Shown: piece after piece, positions 1 to 6,509 of the stretch
Layout of the letters: each line of letters opens with the position of its first letter
Position numbering within the stretch: the stretch's first letter is position 1
Source: an uncultured Alistipes sp.
GTDB lineage: Bacteria; Bacteroidota; Bacteroidia; Bacteroidales; Rikenellaceae
NCBI GenBank assembly: GCA_947173915.1
Contig: CAMWGZ010000009.1
Location: forward strand, 1-15,763
Direction: 5' to 3'
Length of the DNA: 15,763 nt
Position numbers and translations under genes: made by a program
Notes under the pieces: model-generated
Databases searched by the model: none
What the model saw: only the letters and a program-made list of their open reading frames with translations
What the model was told of the DNA's origin: nothing

Positions 1-767
1 GGGTTGGCCCGCACGACGATCTGCTCGAACTCGCCCACCGACGAGAGACGGCCCTGCGCCGTGATGGGGATCGTCACGTCGATTCCCGTCATCGGGGCCT
101 GTCCCAGCACGCCGGCCGCCGACTCGCGGTTCTGATCCTTCAGCGCGGCCTGGAGGTCCTTGACCGTCAGGCCCAGGTCGGCCAGCTTGTCGGGGCTGAC
201 CCACACCTGCATCGCGTAGTAGCGACTGCCCACGTTCGAGATGCTGCCCACGCCGGGGATGCGGCGCAGCATGTCGAGCACGTTGAGGGTGGCGTAGTTC
301 GAAAGGTAGATCTCGTCGAACTTCGGGTCGGACGAGAGCAGCGTGATGGTCATCAGCTTGCTGGCGGCCTGCTTCTCGACCGAGATTCCGTTCTGCACCA
401 CTTCGGCCGGCAGGCGCGATTCGGCCTTCTTGAGGCGGTTCTGGATATCGACGGCCGCCAGGTCGGGGTCGGTGGCGATGTCGAAGGTCACCACGGCGGA
501 GAAGCCGCCCGAGTTGGAGCTGGAGGACTCCATGTAGATCATGCCCGGGGTGCCGTTGAGCTCCTGTTCGACCGGGGTGGCGACCGCCTGGGTTACGGTC
601 TGCGCGTCGGCACCCGGGTAGGAGGCCGAGATGCGGACCACGGGCGGGACGATCTGCGGATACTGATCGACGGGCAGCAGCGCCAGACCGATGGCTCCGA
701 CGATGACGATGACGATCGAAAGCACCGTCGAGAAGACGGGCCGGTCGATGAAAAAGTCGCTTTTCAT
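1..767 (-). CDS. RND efflux permease, HAE1/AcrB family (N-terminal part, runs off left edge)
   Basis: This is the inner-membrane pump subunit of a tripartite efflux system, which uses the proton gradient to expel drugs or other hydrophobic compounds. Reading leftward from the ATG at 767-765, 255 residues are visible and the frame is open to the edge. The protein opens with MKSDFFIDRPVFSTVLSIV, the classic HAE1 start (FFIDRP followed by transmembrane helix 1). It continues with PVDQYPQIVPPVV and SASYPGADAQTV, which match the AcrB porter-domain start (QYPxIxPPxVxxxASYPGA). Further on, NRLKKAESRLP and the VGSRYYAMQVWV segment are also as in AcrB. Only helix 1 and the first porter subdomain are inside the window; full-length members are about 1,000-1,050 residues. 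The start lies 4 bases after the stop of the membrane fusion protein gene, so the two are cotranscribed. The substrate cannot be deduced. Confidence 0.95.
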   Translation of the reverse strand, partial: MKSDFFIDRPVFSTVLSIVIVIVGAIGLALLPVDQYPQIVPPVVRISASYPGADAQTVTQAVATPVEQELNGTPGMIYMESSSSNSGGFSAVVTFDIATDPDLAAVDIQNRLKKAESRLPAEVVQNGISVEKQAASKLMTITLLSSDPKFDEIYLSNYATLNVLDMLRRIPGVGSISNVGSRYYAMQVWVSPDKLADLGLTVKDLQAALKDQNRESAAGVLGQAPMTGIDVTIPITAQGRLSSVGEFEQIVVRAN

Positions 768-771
768 GGGG

Positions 772-2016
772 CTATCTCTCTTTTTGCGCCGCCTCTTCGA
801 AAGAGGCCACAGGTTCGACTTTCATGCCGTGTGCGAGCTTGTGATACCCCTCGACCACGATCCGCTCGGCGGGGGCCAGGCCGCGCTCGATGACGAACTT
901 GTTGCCGATTTCGGGACCCGTCTCGACCAGCCGCTTCTCGACCACGCTGTCGCGGCGCACGACGAAGATATAGGCACCGCCCTTCTCGATCATGATCGCC
1001 TTCTTAGGGGCCACTACGGCCCGTTCGCGCACGTCGAGCAGCAGCCTTACCTGCGTGAACTGGCCCGGCAGCAGGATGTGCTCGGGGTTGGGCATCTCGG
1101 CGCGCACGGAGAAGGTGCCCGTGCGGGGATCGACCTGCGGATCGGCGAAATCGACCAGTCCCCGGTAGGGATACTGCGCTCCGTCGGCCAGCGTGACGGT
1201 AATGTAGGGATCCCACTTGCGGGTGGAGTCCTTGTGTCCCAGATTGACGTTGCGGGCCTTCGAGCGCAGGTAGTCGAGCGCCGTCATGCTGAAATCGACG
1301 CGCACCGTGTCGCTCTTGACGACGGTCGCCAGCAGCGATTTGCCGCCCGGGCCGACCAGTGTGCCGATGTCGGCGTGGCGTTCGGAGATGTAACCCGAGA
1401 TGGGGGAGCGGACGGTGGTGTAGCCGAGCGTCGTCTCGGCCTGCGTGAGGTCGGCCTCGCCGACTACCACGTCGGCGGCGGCGCTTTCGTAGGAGGCTAT
1501 GGCGTTGTCGAGGTCGAGCTGGCTGGCGGCGTTCTGCTCGTAGAGCGGGCGGATGCGGTTCAGGTCGCGTTCGGCCTTGAGGGCGTGTGCCCGGGCCTTG
1601 TTCAGCTGGGCCTTGGCCCGATCGACGCGCGCACGGTAGATTTTGGGGTCGATCACGAAGAGCGTCTGCCCCTTTTCGATGTAGGTTCCTTCGGCGAAGA
1701 GCATCTTTTCGAGATAGCCTTCGACGCGCGCCCGGATCTCGACGAACTGCTGGGCGCGGATGCGTCCCACGTAGTCGCCGTAGATGTTTACGTCCTCCGT
1801 CGCGACCGGCTCGACCTCCACCACCGGAAGCTGCACCGCAACCGGACGGGGGCGCAGCCAGACGGCCAGCACGATCCCCGCTGCCGCCAGGAGGAAAAGT
1901 GTCAAGGCCCACTGCCGGCGCGAAAACTTGCGGCGCTGCGCGCGCGGACGCTTGCGGGGCCGGCTCCATTTGAGCTCCTTCAGATTCTGAGTCATTCGAT
2001 CCAATTTCTTCTTCAT
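772..2016 (-). CDS. RND efflux periplasmic adaptor (membrane fusion protein, AcrA/MexA-like)
   Basis: This 414-residue periplasmic adaptor would link the RND pump encoded immediately downstream to an outer-membrane channel. A very basic N-terminal stretch (residues 12-35, rich in K and R) precedes one hydrophobic helix (about 36-54). The family domains follow: a lipoyl half-motif around 85-125 (RARVEGYLEKMLFAEGTYIEKGQ), an alpha-helical hairpin about 126-190 (AKAQLNKARAHALKAERDL), the second lipoyl half (TTVRSPISGYISERHADIGTLV), and a beta-barrel with VDPRTGTFSVRAEMPNP and LLPGQFTQVRL. There is no lipobox cysteine, so anchoring is probably by the N-terminal helix. The start at 2016 was chosen because it is the first ATG after the promoter at 2122-2151; an ATG at residue 8 is an alternative. 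No outer-membrane factor gene is visible; it may lie beyond the left edge. Confidence 0.93.
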   Translation of the reverse strand: MKKKLDRMTQNLKELKWSRPRKRPRAQRRKFSRRQWALTLFLLAAAGIVLAVWLRPRPVAVQLPVVEVEPVATEDVNIYGDYVGRIRAQQFVEIRARVEGYLEKMLFAEGTYIEKGQTLFVIDPKIYRARVDRAKAQLNKARAHALKAERDLNRIRPLYEQNAASQLDLDNAIASYESAAADVVVGEADLTQAETTLGYTTVRSPISGYISERHADIGTLVGPGGKSLLATVVKSDTVRVDFSMTALDYLRSKARNVNLGHKDSTRKWDPYITVTLADGAQYPYRGLVDFADPQVDPRTGTFSVRAEMPNPEHILLPGQFTQVRLLLDVRERAVVAPKKAIMIEKGGAYIFVVRRDSVVEKRLVETGPEIGNKFVIERGLAPAERIVVEGYHKLAHGMKVEPVASFEEAAQKER

Positions 2017-2121
2017 CTTTCAAATCGGGTTTGAACGGGAAAGTTCCAAAATTTCTGCCGTTTCGGTCCGGTTATTGTAATCCGATATTTATCAAGGAGG
2101 TAATATTCCGGAATGGCGCAG

Positions 2122-2151
2122 CAAAGATAGGCGGTATTTGTGGAACGCAAA
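2122..2151 (-). promoter_or_regulatory. Bacteroidetes-type promoter of the efflux operon
   Basis: Read on the minus strand there is a TTTG (2151-2148), an 18-base spacer and TATCTTTG (2129-2122), matching the phylum's primary sigma-factor consensus (-33 TTTG, -7 TAnnTTTG). Transcription would start near 2115, leaving a leader of about 100 bases before the adaptor ATG at 2016. It lies back to back with the promoter of the GH2-like gene. Confidence 0.7.
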
Positions 2152-2204
2152 AGCCCGGTGTGGAATTATTCCACAGCGGCCGCTGGCATGTGCTTCGGGT
2201 TTCT

Positions 2205-2212
2205 TATCTTTG
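2205..2212 (+). promoter_or_regulatory. -7 box (TATCTTTG) for the GH2-like gene
   Basis: TATCTTTG matches TAnnTTTG exactly and sits 34 bases before the chosen ATG at 2247. No convincing TTTG lies 18-20 bases upstream, so the -33 element is weak. It points away from the efflux promoter, about 75 bases to its left. Confidence 0.6.
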
Positions 2213-2246
2213 CGTCGTCATTAAGAACCCGAAAGTTCCGATTGCG

Positions 2247-4283
2247 ATGAGAAAACCGATTCTGATTCTTTTGTTTTGCCTTGCCCTGGTCTGCGGGGCG
2301 GAGGCCCGCGAGGTGTATCCGCTCGACGACTCCTGGACCTTCTCTTTCCGTTACGAAAACAGCACCGACAACGCCCGCTGCGTGACGCTGCCCCATACCT
2401 GGAACCTCGACGCGCTGGCCGGCGGGGGCGACTACCTGCGCACGACGGCCGACTACCAGCGGCGGCTCTATGTGCCCCGGCAGTGGAGCGGGCGGCGGCT
2501 CTTCCTGAAGTTCTACGGGGTGGAGAGCACGGCCGTGCTGCTGGTAAACGGCCGCTATGTCGGCGAGCACCGGGGCGGCACGACCGCTTTCGTGCTCGAG
2601 ATCACGGACCGGGTGCGCTTCGGCGAGGAGAACCAGCTGCGCGTGGTCGTCAGCAATGCCCCGACCGAAGAGGTGCTGCCCCTGTCGTCGGTCCACAACC
2701 TCTACGGAGGCATCCACCGTCCGGTGGAGCTGATCGTGACCGGGCCGACGGCCGTTTCGCCCCTCCATCTGGGGTCGGACGGGGTGCTGATCCGTCCCCG
2801 GACGGTCTCGGCCGAGCGGGTCGAAGCCGATGCGGAGATCTACCTTACCTCGCGCGGGGAGAGCGCCTGCCGGCTGACGGTCGAGGTGCGCGATGCGGGC
2901 GACAGCCTCGTAGCCGCCAAGACGCTCCGGGCGAAGATCGACGGCAAGCCGGTCGCGGTGCCCTTCGTCATCGGACGGCCCCGGCTCTGGAGCACGGACG
3001 ATCCTGCGCTTTACCGGGTTTGCGTTCGGGCGGAGAGCGACTCTTCGAGCGACGAGGTGTGTGTCGAGACAGGGTTCCGCAACCTGCGCTTTACGGCCGA
3101 CGAGGGATTCCGTCTCAACGACTCCCTCGTGCAGGTGCGCGGCGTGACCCTCTATTACGACCGGACGGGGCGGGCGAGCGCCCTGACCGAGGACGACTAC
3201 GACGAGGATTTCGCCCTGCTGCGCGAACTGGGGGCCAATGCCCTGCGCTCGCCGGCCGGACCCCATGCGCCTCGCCTCTACGACCTCTGCGACCGCGAGG
3301 GGGTGCTGGTCTGGATCGACCTGCCGCTGATCCGCGCTCCGTTCCTGAGCGATCTGGCCTACTATCCCTCGCCCCGGATCGAGGAGAACGGGCGGCTTCA
3401 GCTGCTCGAGATCATCGCCCAGAACATCAACCGCCCGTCGGTGGTCATGTGGGGGCTGTTCGACCGGCTTTGGCAGCGTGGCGAGGACCCGGTCTCCTAC
3501 GTGCGGTCGCTCTGCGAGCTGGCCCGCCGCAGCGATCCCTCGCGGCCGACGGTTGCGTGCAGCAATCAGGACGGGGAGCTGAACAGGATAACCGACCTGG
3601 TGGTCTGGGCACAGGAGGTCGGATGGGAGCGGGGACATACGGAAGACCTGGCGGTCTGGCTCGAAAGGCTGCATACCGGCTGGCCCGAACTCCGGTCGGG
3701 TGTCTGCTACGGCGGGGCGGGATCGCCCGCACAGCAGTTCGCTCCGGCGCGGCGGCCCGGTGCGCCGTTGGCGCAGACCGAGGGGCGGCAGAGCCGTTTT
3801 CATGAGGACTACACCCGCCATCTGCTGCGGGACACGCTGCTGTGGGGCGTGTGGATCAACACGCTGTGCGATTACGGATCGGCCCGGGAGCCGCAGGGGG
3901 TCGAGGCGACGGGACTCGTTACGATGGATCGTCGCCTGCGCAAGGATGCCTTCTATCTTTACCGGGCGCTCTGGAACGGGGCGGAGCCGACGCTGCGCAT
4001 CGCCGACCGCCGCTGCGACCGCCGCGGTGCGGATTTGCAGACCGTCACGGTTTACTCCTCCGCCGGGGAACCCGTCGTGACGCTTGACGGCGACACGCTG
4101 CCCGTGAAGGAGTACGCGCCCTGCATCTATCGGTGCGATTCGGTGCGCATGCGGGGCCGGGTCCGGATCGAAGCTGCGGCCGGAGCCTTGCGCGACGAGG
4201 CCCTCTTTACCGGAGACTGCGCCTTAATAGCGCCGCCGCGCCGGGACCCTCTGCAAACAGCAGGTCTGCTGCGGACAAATTAG
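2247..4283 (+). CDS. Secreted glycoside hydrolase family 2-like protein, catalytic glutamates apparently missing
   Basis: The product is 678 residues and opens with a signal peptide (MRKPILILLFCLALVCGAEA, probable cleavage after A20). The GH2 architecture is clear. The N-terminal jelly-roll includes LPHTWN (48-53) and the VNGRYVGEHRGGTTAF segment (about 100-115). An immunoglobulin-like domain ends at LWSTDDPALYRV, followed by the TIM-barrel entry VRGVTLYYDR (297-306) and YDLCDREGVLVWIDLP. The conserved tail includes VWINTLCDYGS, GLVTMDRRLRKDAFYLYRALW. Family members place the acid/base in WGLxNE and the nucleophile in SEYG. Here these read WGLFDR (402-407) and VCYG (486-489), so both glutamates are replaced (R407, C487). 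I infer a pseudo-enzyme or carbohydrate-binding protein. The start at 2247 was chosen over upstream in-frame codons because it gives a signal peptide and lies just below the -7 box. The last 77 bases overlap the convergent WbqC-family gene. Confidence 0.85.
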   Translation: MRKPILILLFCLALVCGAEAREVYPLDDSWTFSFRYENSTDNARCVTLPHTWNLDALAGGGDYLRTTADYQRRLYVPRQWSGRRLFLKFYGVESTAVLLVNGRYVGEHRGGTTAFVLEITDRVRFGEENQLRVVVSNAPTEEVLPLSSVHNLYGGIHRPVELIVTGPTAVSPLHLGSDGVLIRPRTVSAERVEADAEIYLTSRGESACRLTVEVRDAGDSLVAAKTLRAKIDGKPVAVPFVIGRPRLWSTDDPALYRVCVRAESDSSSDEVCVETGFRNLRFTADEGFRLNDSLVQVRGVTLYYDRTGRASALTEDDYDEDFALLRELGANALRSPAGPHAPRLYDLCDREGVLVWIDLPLIRAPFLSDLAYYPSPRIEENGRLQLLEIIAQNINRPSVVMWGLFDRLWQRGEDPVSYVRSLCELARRSDPSRPTVACSNQDGELNRITDLVVWAQEVGWERGHTEDLAVWLERLHTGWPELRSGVCYGGAGSPAQQFAPARRPGAPLAQTEGRQSRFHEDYTRHLLRDTLLWGVWINTLCDYGSAREPQGVEATGLVTMDRRLRKDAFYLYRALWNGAEPTLRIADRRCDRRGADLQTVTVYSSAGEPVVTLDGDTLPVKEYAPCIYRCDSVRMRGRVRIEAAAGALRDEALFTGDCALIAPPRRDPLQTAGLLRTN

Positions 4284-4806
4284 GGGCGAAAGGCAGACGG
4301 TCGGAGAAGACCTGCACGTAGGGCTCGGCGACGAACGCCGGGTCCTCGCTGTTTTTGGGGCGCAGGTCGAGGTCGCCGGCCGAGGCTTCGACGTAGGACT
4401 CCGAGATGCGCGGCATCGCCCCGCCGAAGGCTTCGAGCAGGAGGCGGGTCAGCTCCAGATCGTAGTCGGCCAGGAAGTCGAAGCGGCGGCGGTAGAAGGG
4501 TTCGAGGCGGTCGCGGTAGTGGTCGAAATAGGGCGATCCCCGGTATCCCGAGACGAGCGACATCCAGTGCTGGTGCTGCCAGCGTTTCGAGTAGTCGAGC
4601 CGCACCGCGCGCATCGGGGTGCGGGGACGGTCGGCATGCGCCACCTGGACGGTAAGGTCCATCGTCCCGTTGGCCGTGAGGATGCGGGCGCGGTTGCGTC
4701 CGGAGCGTTTGACGAAGTGTTCGCCCAGGTCGATCACGCAGTCGTCGCGGAGCAGCCGGGCGAAATAGGCGACCGATCCGAGGTATGTGGCCGGGAGGAT
4801 CGTCAT
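4207..4806 (-). CDS. WbqC-family protein
   Basis: This 199-residue protein resembles the WbqC family, which is found in O-antigen and polysaccharide loci of many bacteria but has no firmly established reaction. Recognisable segments are the N-terminal ATYLGSVAYFARLL, GEHFVKRSGRNRARILTANG (about 28-47), the central RWQHQHWMSLVSGYRGSPYF, and FYRRRFDFLADYDLELTRLLLEAF. The length fits the family, which is about 200-240 residues. The ATG at 4806-4804 overlaps the ispG stop codon (ATGA), so the gene is translationally coupled to ispG and has no promoter of its own. Its last 77 bases overlap the end of the GH2-like gene on the other strand. Longer in-frame extension upstream would run through ispG in another frame and is not credible. 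Function is open; it could be a cysteine-independent sugar-modifying enzyme, but that is a guess. Confidence 0.8.
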   Translation of the reverse strand: MTILPATYLGSVAYFARLLRDDCVIDLGEHFVKRSGRNRARILTANGTMDLTVQVAHADRPRTPMRAVRLDYSKRWQHQHWMSLVSGYRGSPYFDHYRDRLEPFYRRRFDFLADYDLELTRLLLEAFGGAMPRISESYVEASAGDLDLRPKNSEDPAFVAEPYVQVFSDRLPFAPNLSAADLLFAEGPGAAALLRRSLR

Positions 4807-6305
4807 GGCCGCTGCGGGTTTTCGGGTTCGCTCCAGTCGCCGCCGGCCTTGATGAGGGCCACCAGCCGGTCGAGCGCCTCCTCCTGGGGTATGTTCTTCT
4901 CGACGACGGTGCGCCCCTTGTAGAGGGTAATGCGTCCGGGGGCGGCCCCGACGTAGCCGTAGTCGGCATCGGCCATCTCGCCCGGGCCGTTCACGATGCA
5001 GCCCATCACGCCGATGCGCAGGTTTTTGAGGTGGGCGGTGCGGGCGCGTATCGCGGCGAGCGTCCCCTCGATGTCGTAGAGCGTGCGCCCGCAGCTCGGG
5101 CAGGCTATGTATTCGGTGCGCGACATGCGCACGCGGGCGGCCTGGAGGATCATCAGCTCGATCTGCTCGGTCTCCTCTTCGGTCAGGCTGGGGGCTTCGA
5201 TGCGGATGCCGTCCGCGAGGCCGTCCAGAAAGAGCGGACCCAGGTCGGCGGCGGCCTTGACGGCCACCTGCCCGATCGACTCGTCGTCGTAGCGGCGGGC
5301 GACGGCCACCGGTTCGTCGGCCCGGTCGAGGCTCAGGATCGCGGCTCGCAGTTCGGCCGTCGGGTTTCCGGACGTGGCCTCGATCACGCGCCATGTCGCG
5401 GGCAGCTCGGAGTGGACGAGCGGGGTCTGGATCGGACTGCGGCGGCGGTACTGCGTGGGCGAGTAGCGTTCGGGATGGGCCACCTCGAACGTTCCCTCGC
5501 GGCGGGCGAAGTGGTCGGCCAGCAGCCGGCCGACGGGGACTTCGTTCTCGGGAGCCTCGGTCAGCGAGACACGGATCGTGTCGCCGATGCCGTCGGCCAG
5601 CAGCGCCCCGATGCCGACGGCGCTCTTGATGCGCCCCTCCAGTCCGTTGCCCGCCTCCGTGACACCCAGATGCAGCGGGTAGCGCATCCCCTCGCGCTCC
5701 ATTGCCTCGACGAGCAGCCGGTAGGCGGCCACCATGACCCGCGTGTTGCTCGACTTCATCGAGACCACCACCTGGTCGAAGTCGCGCTCGCGGCAGACCC
5801 GGAGGAACTCCATCGCCGAGGCGACCATCCCTTCGGGCGTGTCGCCCCACTCGTCGAAGATCCGCTTGGCGAGCGAGCCGTGGTTCACGCCGATGCGGAT
5901 CGCCACGCCGCGCCGGCGGCACTGCTCGATCAGCGCCTCGAACTCGCCGTTGCAGGTGCGGTAGTTGCCCGGATTGATGCGCACCTTATCGACGTACCGG
6001 GCGGCGATGGCCGCCACCTCGGGGACGAAATGGATATCGGCGACCAGAGCCGCCGGGCATCCCCGTTCGCGCAGGCATTGTGCGATATTGCTCAGGTTCT
6101 CGCCCTCGCGCCGCCCCTGGGCCGTCAGCCGCACGATCGTGCCGCCCGCACGGCTGATGCGCTCGATCTGCGCCACGCAGGCCTCGGTGTCCTTGGTGTC
6201 GGTGTTGGTCATCGACTGCACGGCGATCGGATGGCCGTCGCCGATGGTTATGCGGCCGATGCGCACCGCGCAGCTCGGCCGTCGTTCGTATCCGGTAAGA
6301 TTCAT
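4803..6305 (-). CDS. ispG: 4-hydroxy-3-methylbut-2-en-1-yl diphosphate synthase (IspG/GcpE)
   Basis: IspG is the penultimate enzyme of the MEP isoprenoid pathway, converting MEcPP to HMBPP with a [4Fe-4S] cluster in the cytoplasm. The product is 500 residues. The N-terminal TIM barrel shows IAVQSMTNTDTKD (27-39), ADIHF (89-93), VRINPGN (108-114), IRIGVNHGSL and HLGVTEAG. The C-terminal cluster domain has CPSCGR (C402, C405) and GCIVNGPGE (C436, E443), matching the E. coli C270/C273/C305/E312 set. Residues about 262-395 correspond to the inserted domain found in plants and Bacteroidetes, but it seems short here. The start at 6305 was preferred over an ATG at 6353 because it gives the family N-terminus and because the -7 box at 6336-6329 lies between the two, so the longer frame would begin upstream of the transcript. 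The stop overlaps the next gene's ATG. Confidence 0.95.
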   Translation of the reverse strand: MNLTGYERRPSCAVRIGRITIGDGHPIAVQSMTNTDTKDTEACVAQIERISRAGGTIVRLTAQGRREGENLSNIAQCLRERGCPAALVADIHFVPEVAAIAARYVDKVRINPGNYRTCNGEFEALIEQCRRRGVAIRIGVNHGSLAKRIFDEWGDTPEGMVASAMEFLRVCRERDFDQVVVSMKSSNTRVMVAAYRLLVEAMEREGMRYPLHLGVTEAGNGLEGRIKSAVGIGALLADGIGDTIRVSLTEAPENEVPVGRLLADHFARREGTFEVAHPERYSPTQYRRRSPIQTPLVHSELPATWRVIEATSGNPTAELRAAILSLDRADEPVAVARRYDDESIGQVAVKAAADLGPLFLDGLADGIRIEAPSLTEEETEQIELMILQAARVRMSRTEYIACPSCGRTLYDIEGTLAAIRARTAHLKNLRIGVMGCIVNGPGEMADADYGYVGAAPGRITLYKGRTVVEKNIPQEEALDRLVALIKAGGDWSEPENPQRP

Positions 6306-6328
6306 CGTCGGTTGCTTAATCGTTTCCG

Positions 6329-6336
6329 CAAAAATA
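6329..6336 (-). promoter_or_regulatory. -7 box (TATTTTTG) for ispG
   Basis: On the minus strand TATTTTTG fits TAnnTTTG and lies 23 bases before the ispG ATG at 6305, giving a very short leader. No clear -33 TTTG is found at the expected distance. It supports the ATG at 6305 over the one at 6353. Confidence 0.55.
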
Positions 6337-6413
6337 GGCATTTTCCGCCACAATCGGAAGTGCAGCCCGGCATCGGCCGTCGCAGGGAGGCAGGTGCGGA
6401 GGTCGGAATCAGG

Positions 6414-6438
6414 ATAACTTTTCGTTATCGTTCATAAC
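6414..6438 (+). promoter_or_regulatory. Operator-like inverted repeats upstream of the YeiH-family gene (possible LysR-type site)
   Basis: ATAACTTTTCGTTAT (6414-6428) is a perfect 5-base inverted repeat of the T-N11-A form, flanked by an extra pair (G/C at 6413 and 6429). A third half-site ATAAC follows at 6434-6438. The repeat is centred about 65 bases before the predicted transcription start (near 6486), which is where LysR-type regulators usually hold their recognition site. YeiH in enterobacteria is adjacent to a LysR-type gene (yeiE). No regulator gene is in this window, so the assignment is inference. Confidence 0.4.
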
Positions 6439-6447
6439 TATTTTCCC

Positions 6448-6479
6448 CTTGTGTGGGCGGGAAATAGAGGCTATCTTTG
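6448..6479 (+). promoter_or_regulatory. Promoter of the YeiH-family transporter gene
   Basis: A CTTG (6448-6451) is followed by a 20-base spacer and TATCTTTG (6472-6479), a good match to the Bacteroidetes -33/-7 consensus. The predicted start near 6486 leaves about 24 bases before the ATG at 6510. Confidence 0.65.
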
Positions 6480-6509
6480 CGCCGTTGCTTTATGAAAAGT
6501 TATTGAATT

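Noticed and set aside
691..2034. Long plus-strand open frame (447 codons) opposite the membrane fusion protein
   Set aside because: The minus-strand frame has clear MFP domains. The plus frame is an antisense shadow caused by GC-rich codons, with no recognisable motif.
2017..2246. Small protein upstream of the GH2-like signal peptide (in-frame ATG at 2031)
   Set aside because: The extension would run through both promoters and place residues ahead of a good signal peptide; a later start is more reasonable.
2166..3821. Minus-strand open frame of 551 codons inside the GH2-like gene
   Set aside because: Low-complexity Arg/Pro/Gly-rich translation without family features; the plus strand encodes a signal peptide and GH2 landmarks.
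4785..6437. Plus-strand open frame of 550 codons opposite ispG
   Set aside because: ispG is certain from its cysteine motifs; the opposite frame is His/Asp/Gly-rich noise.
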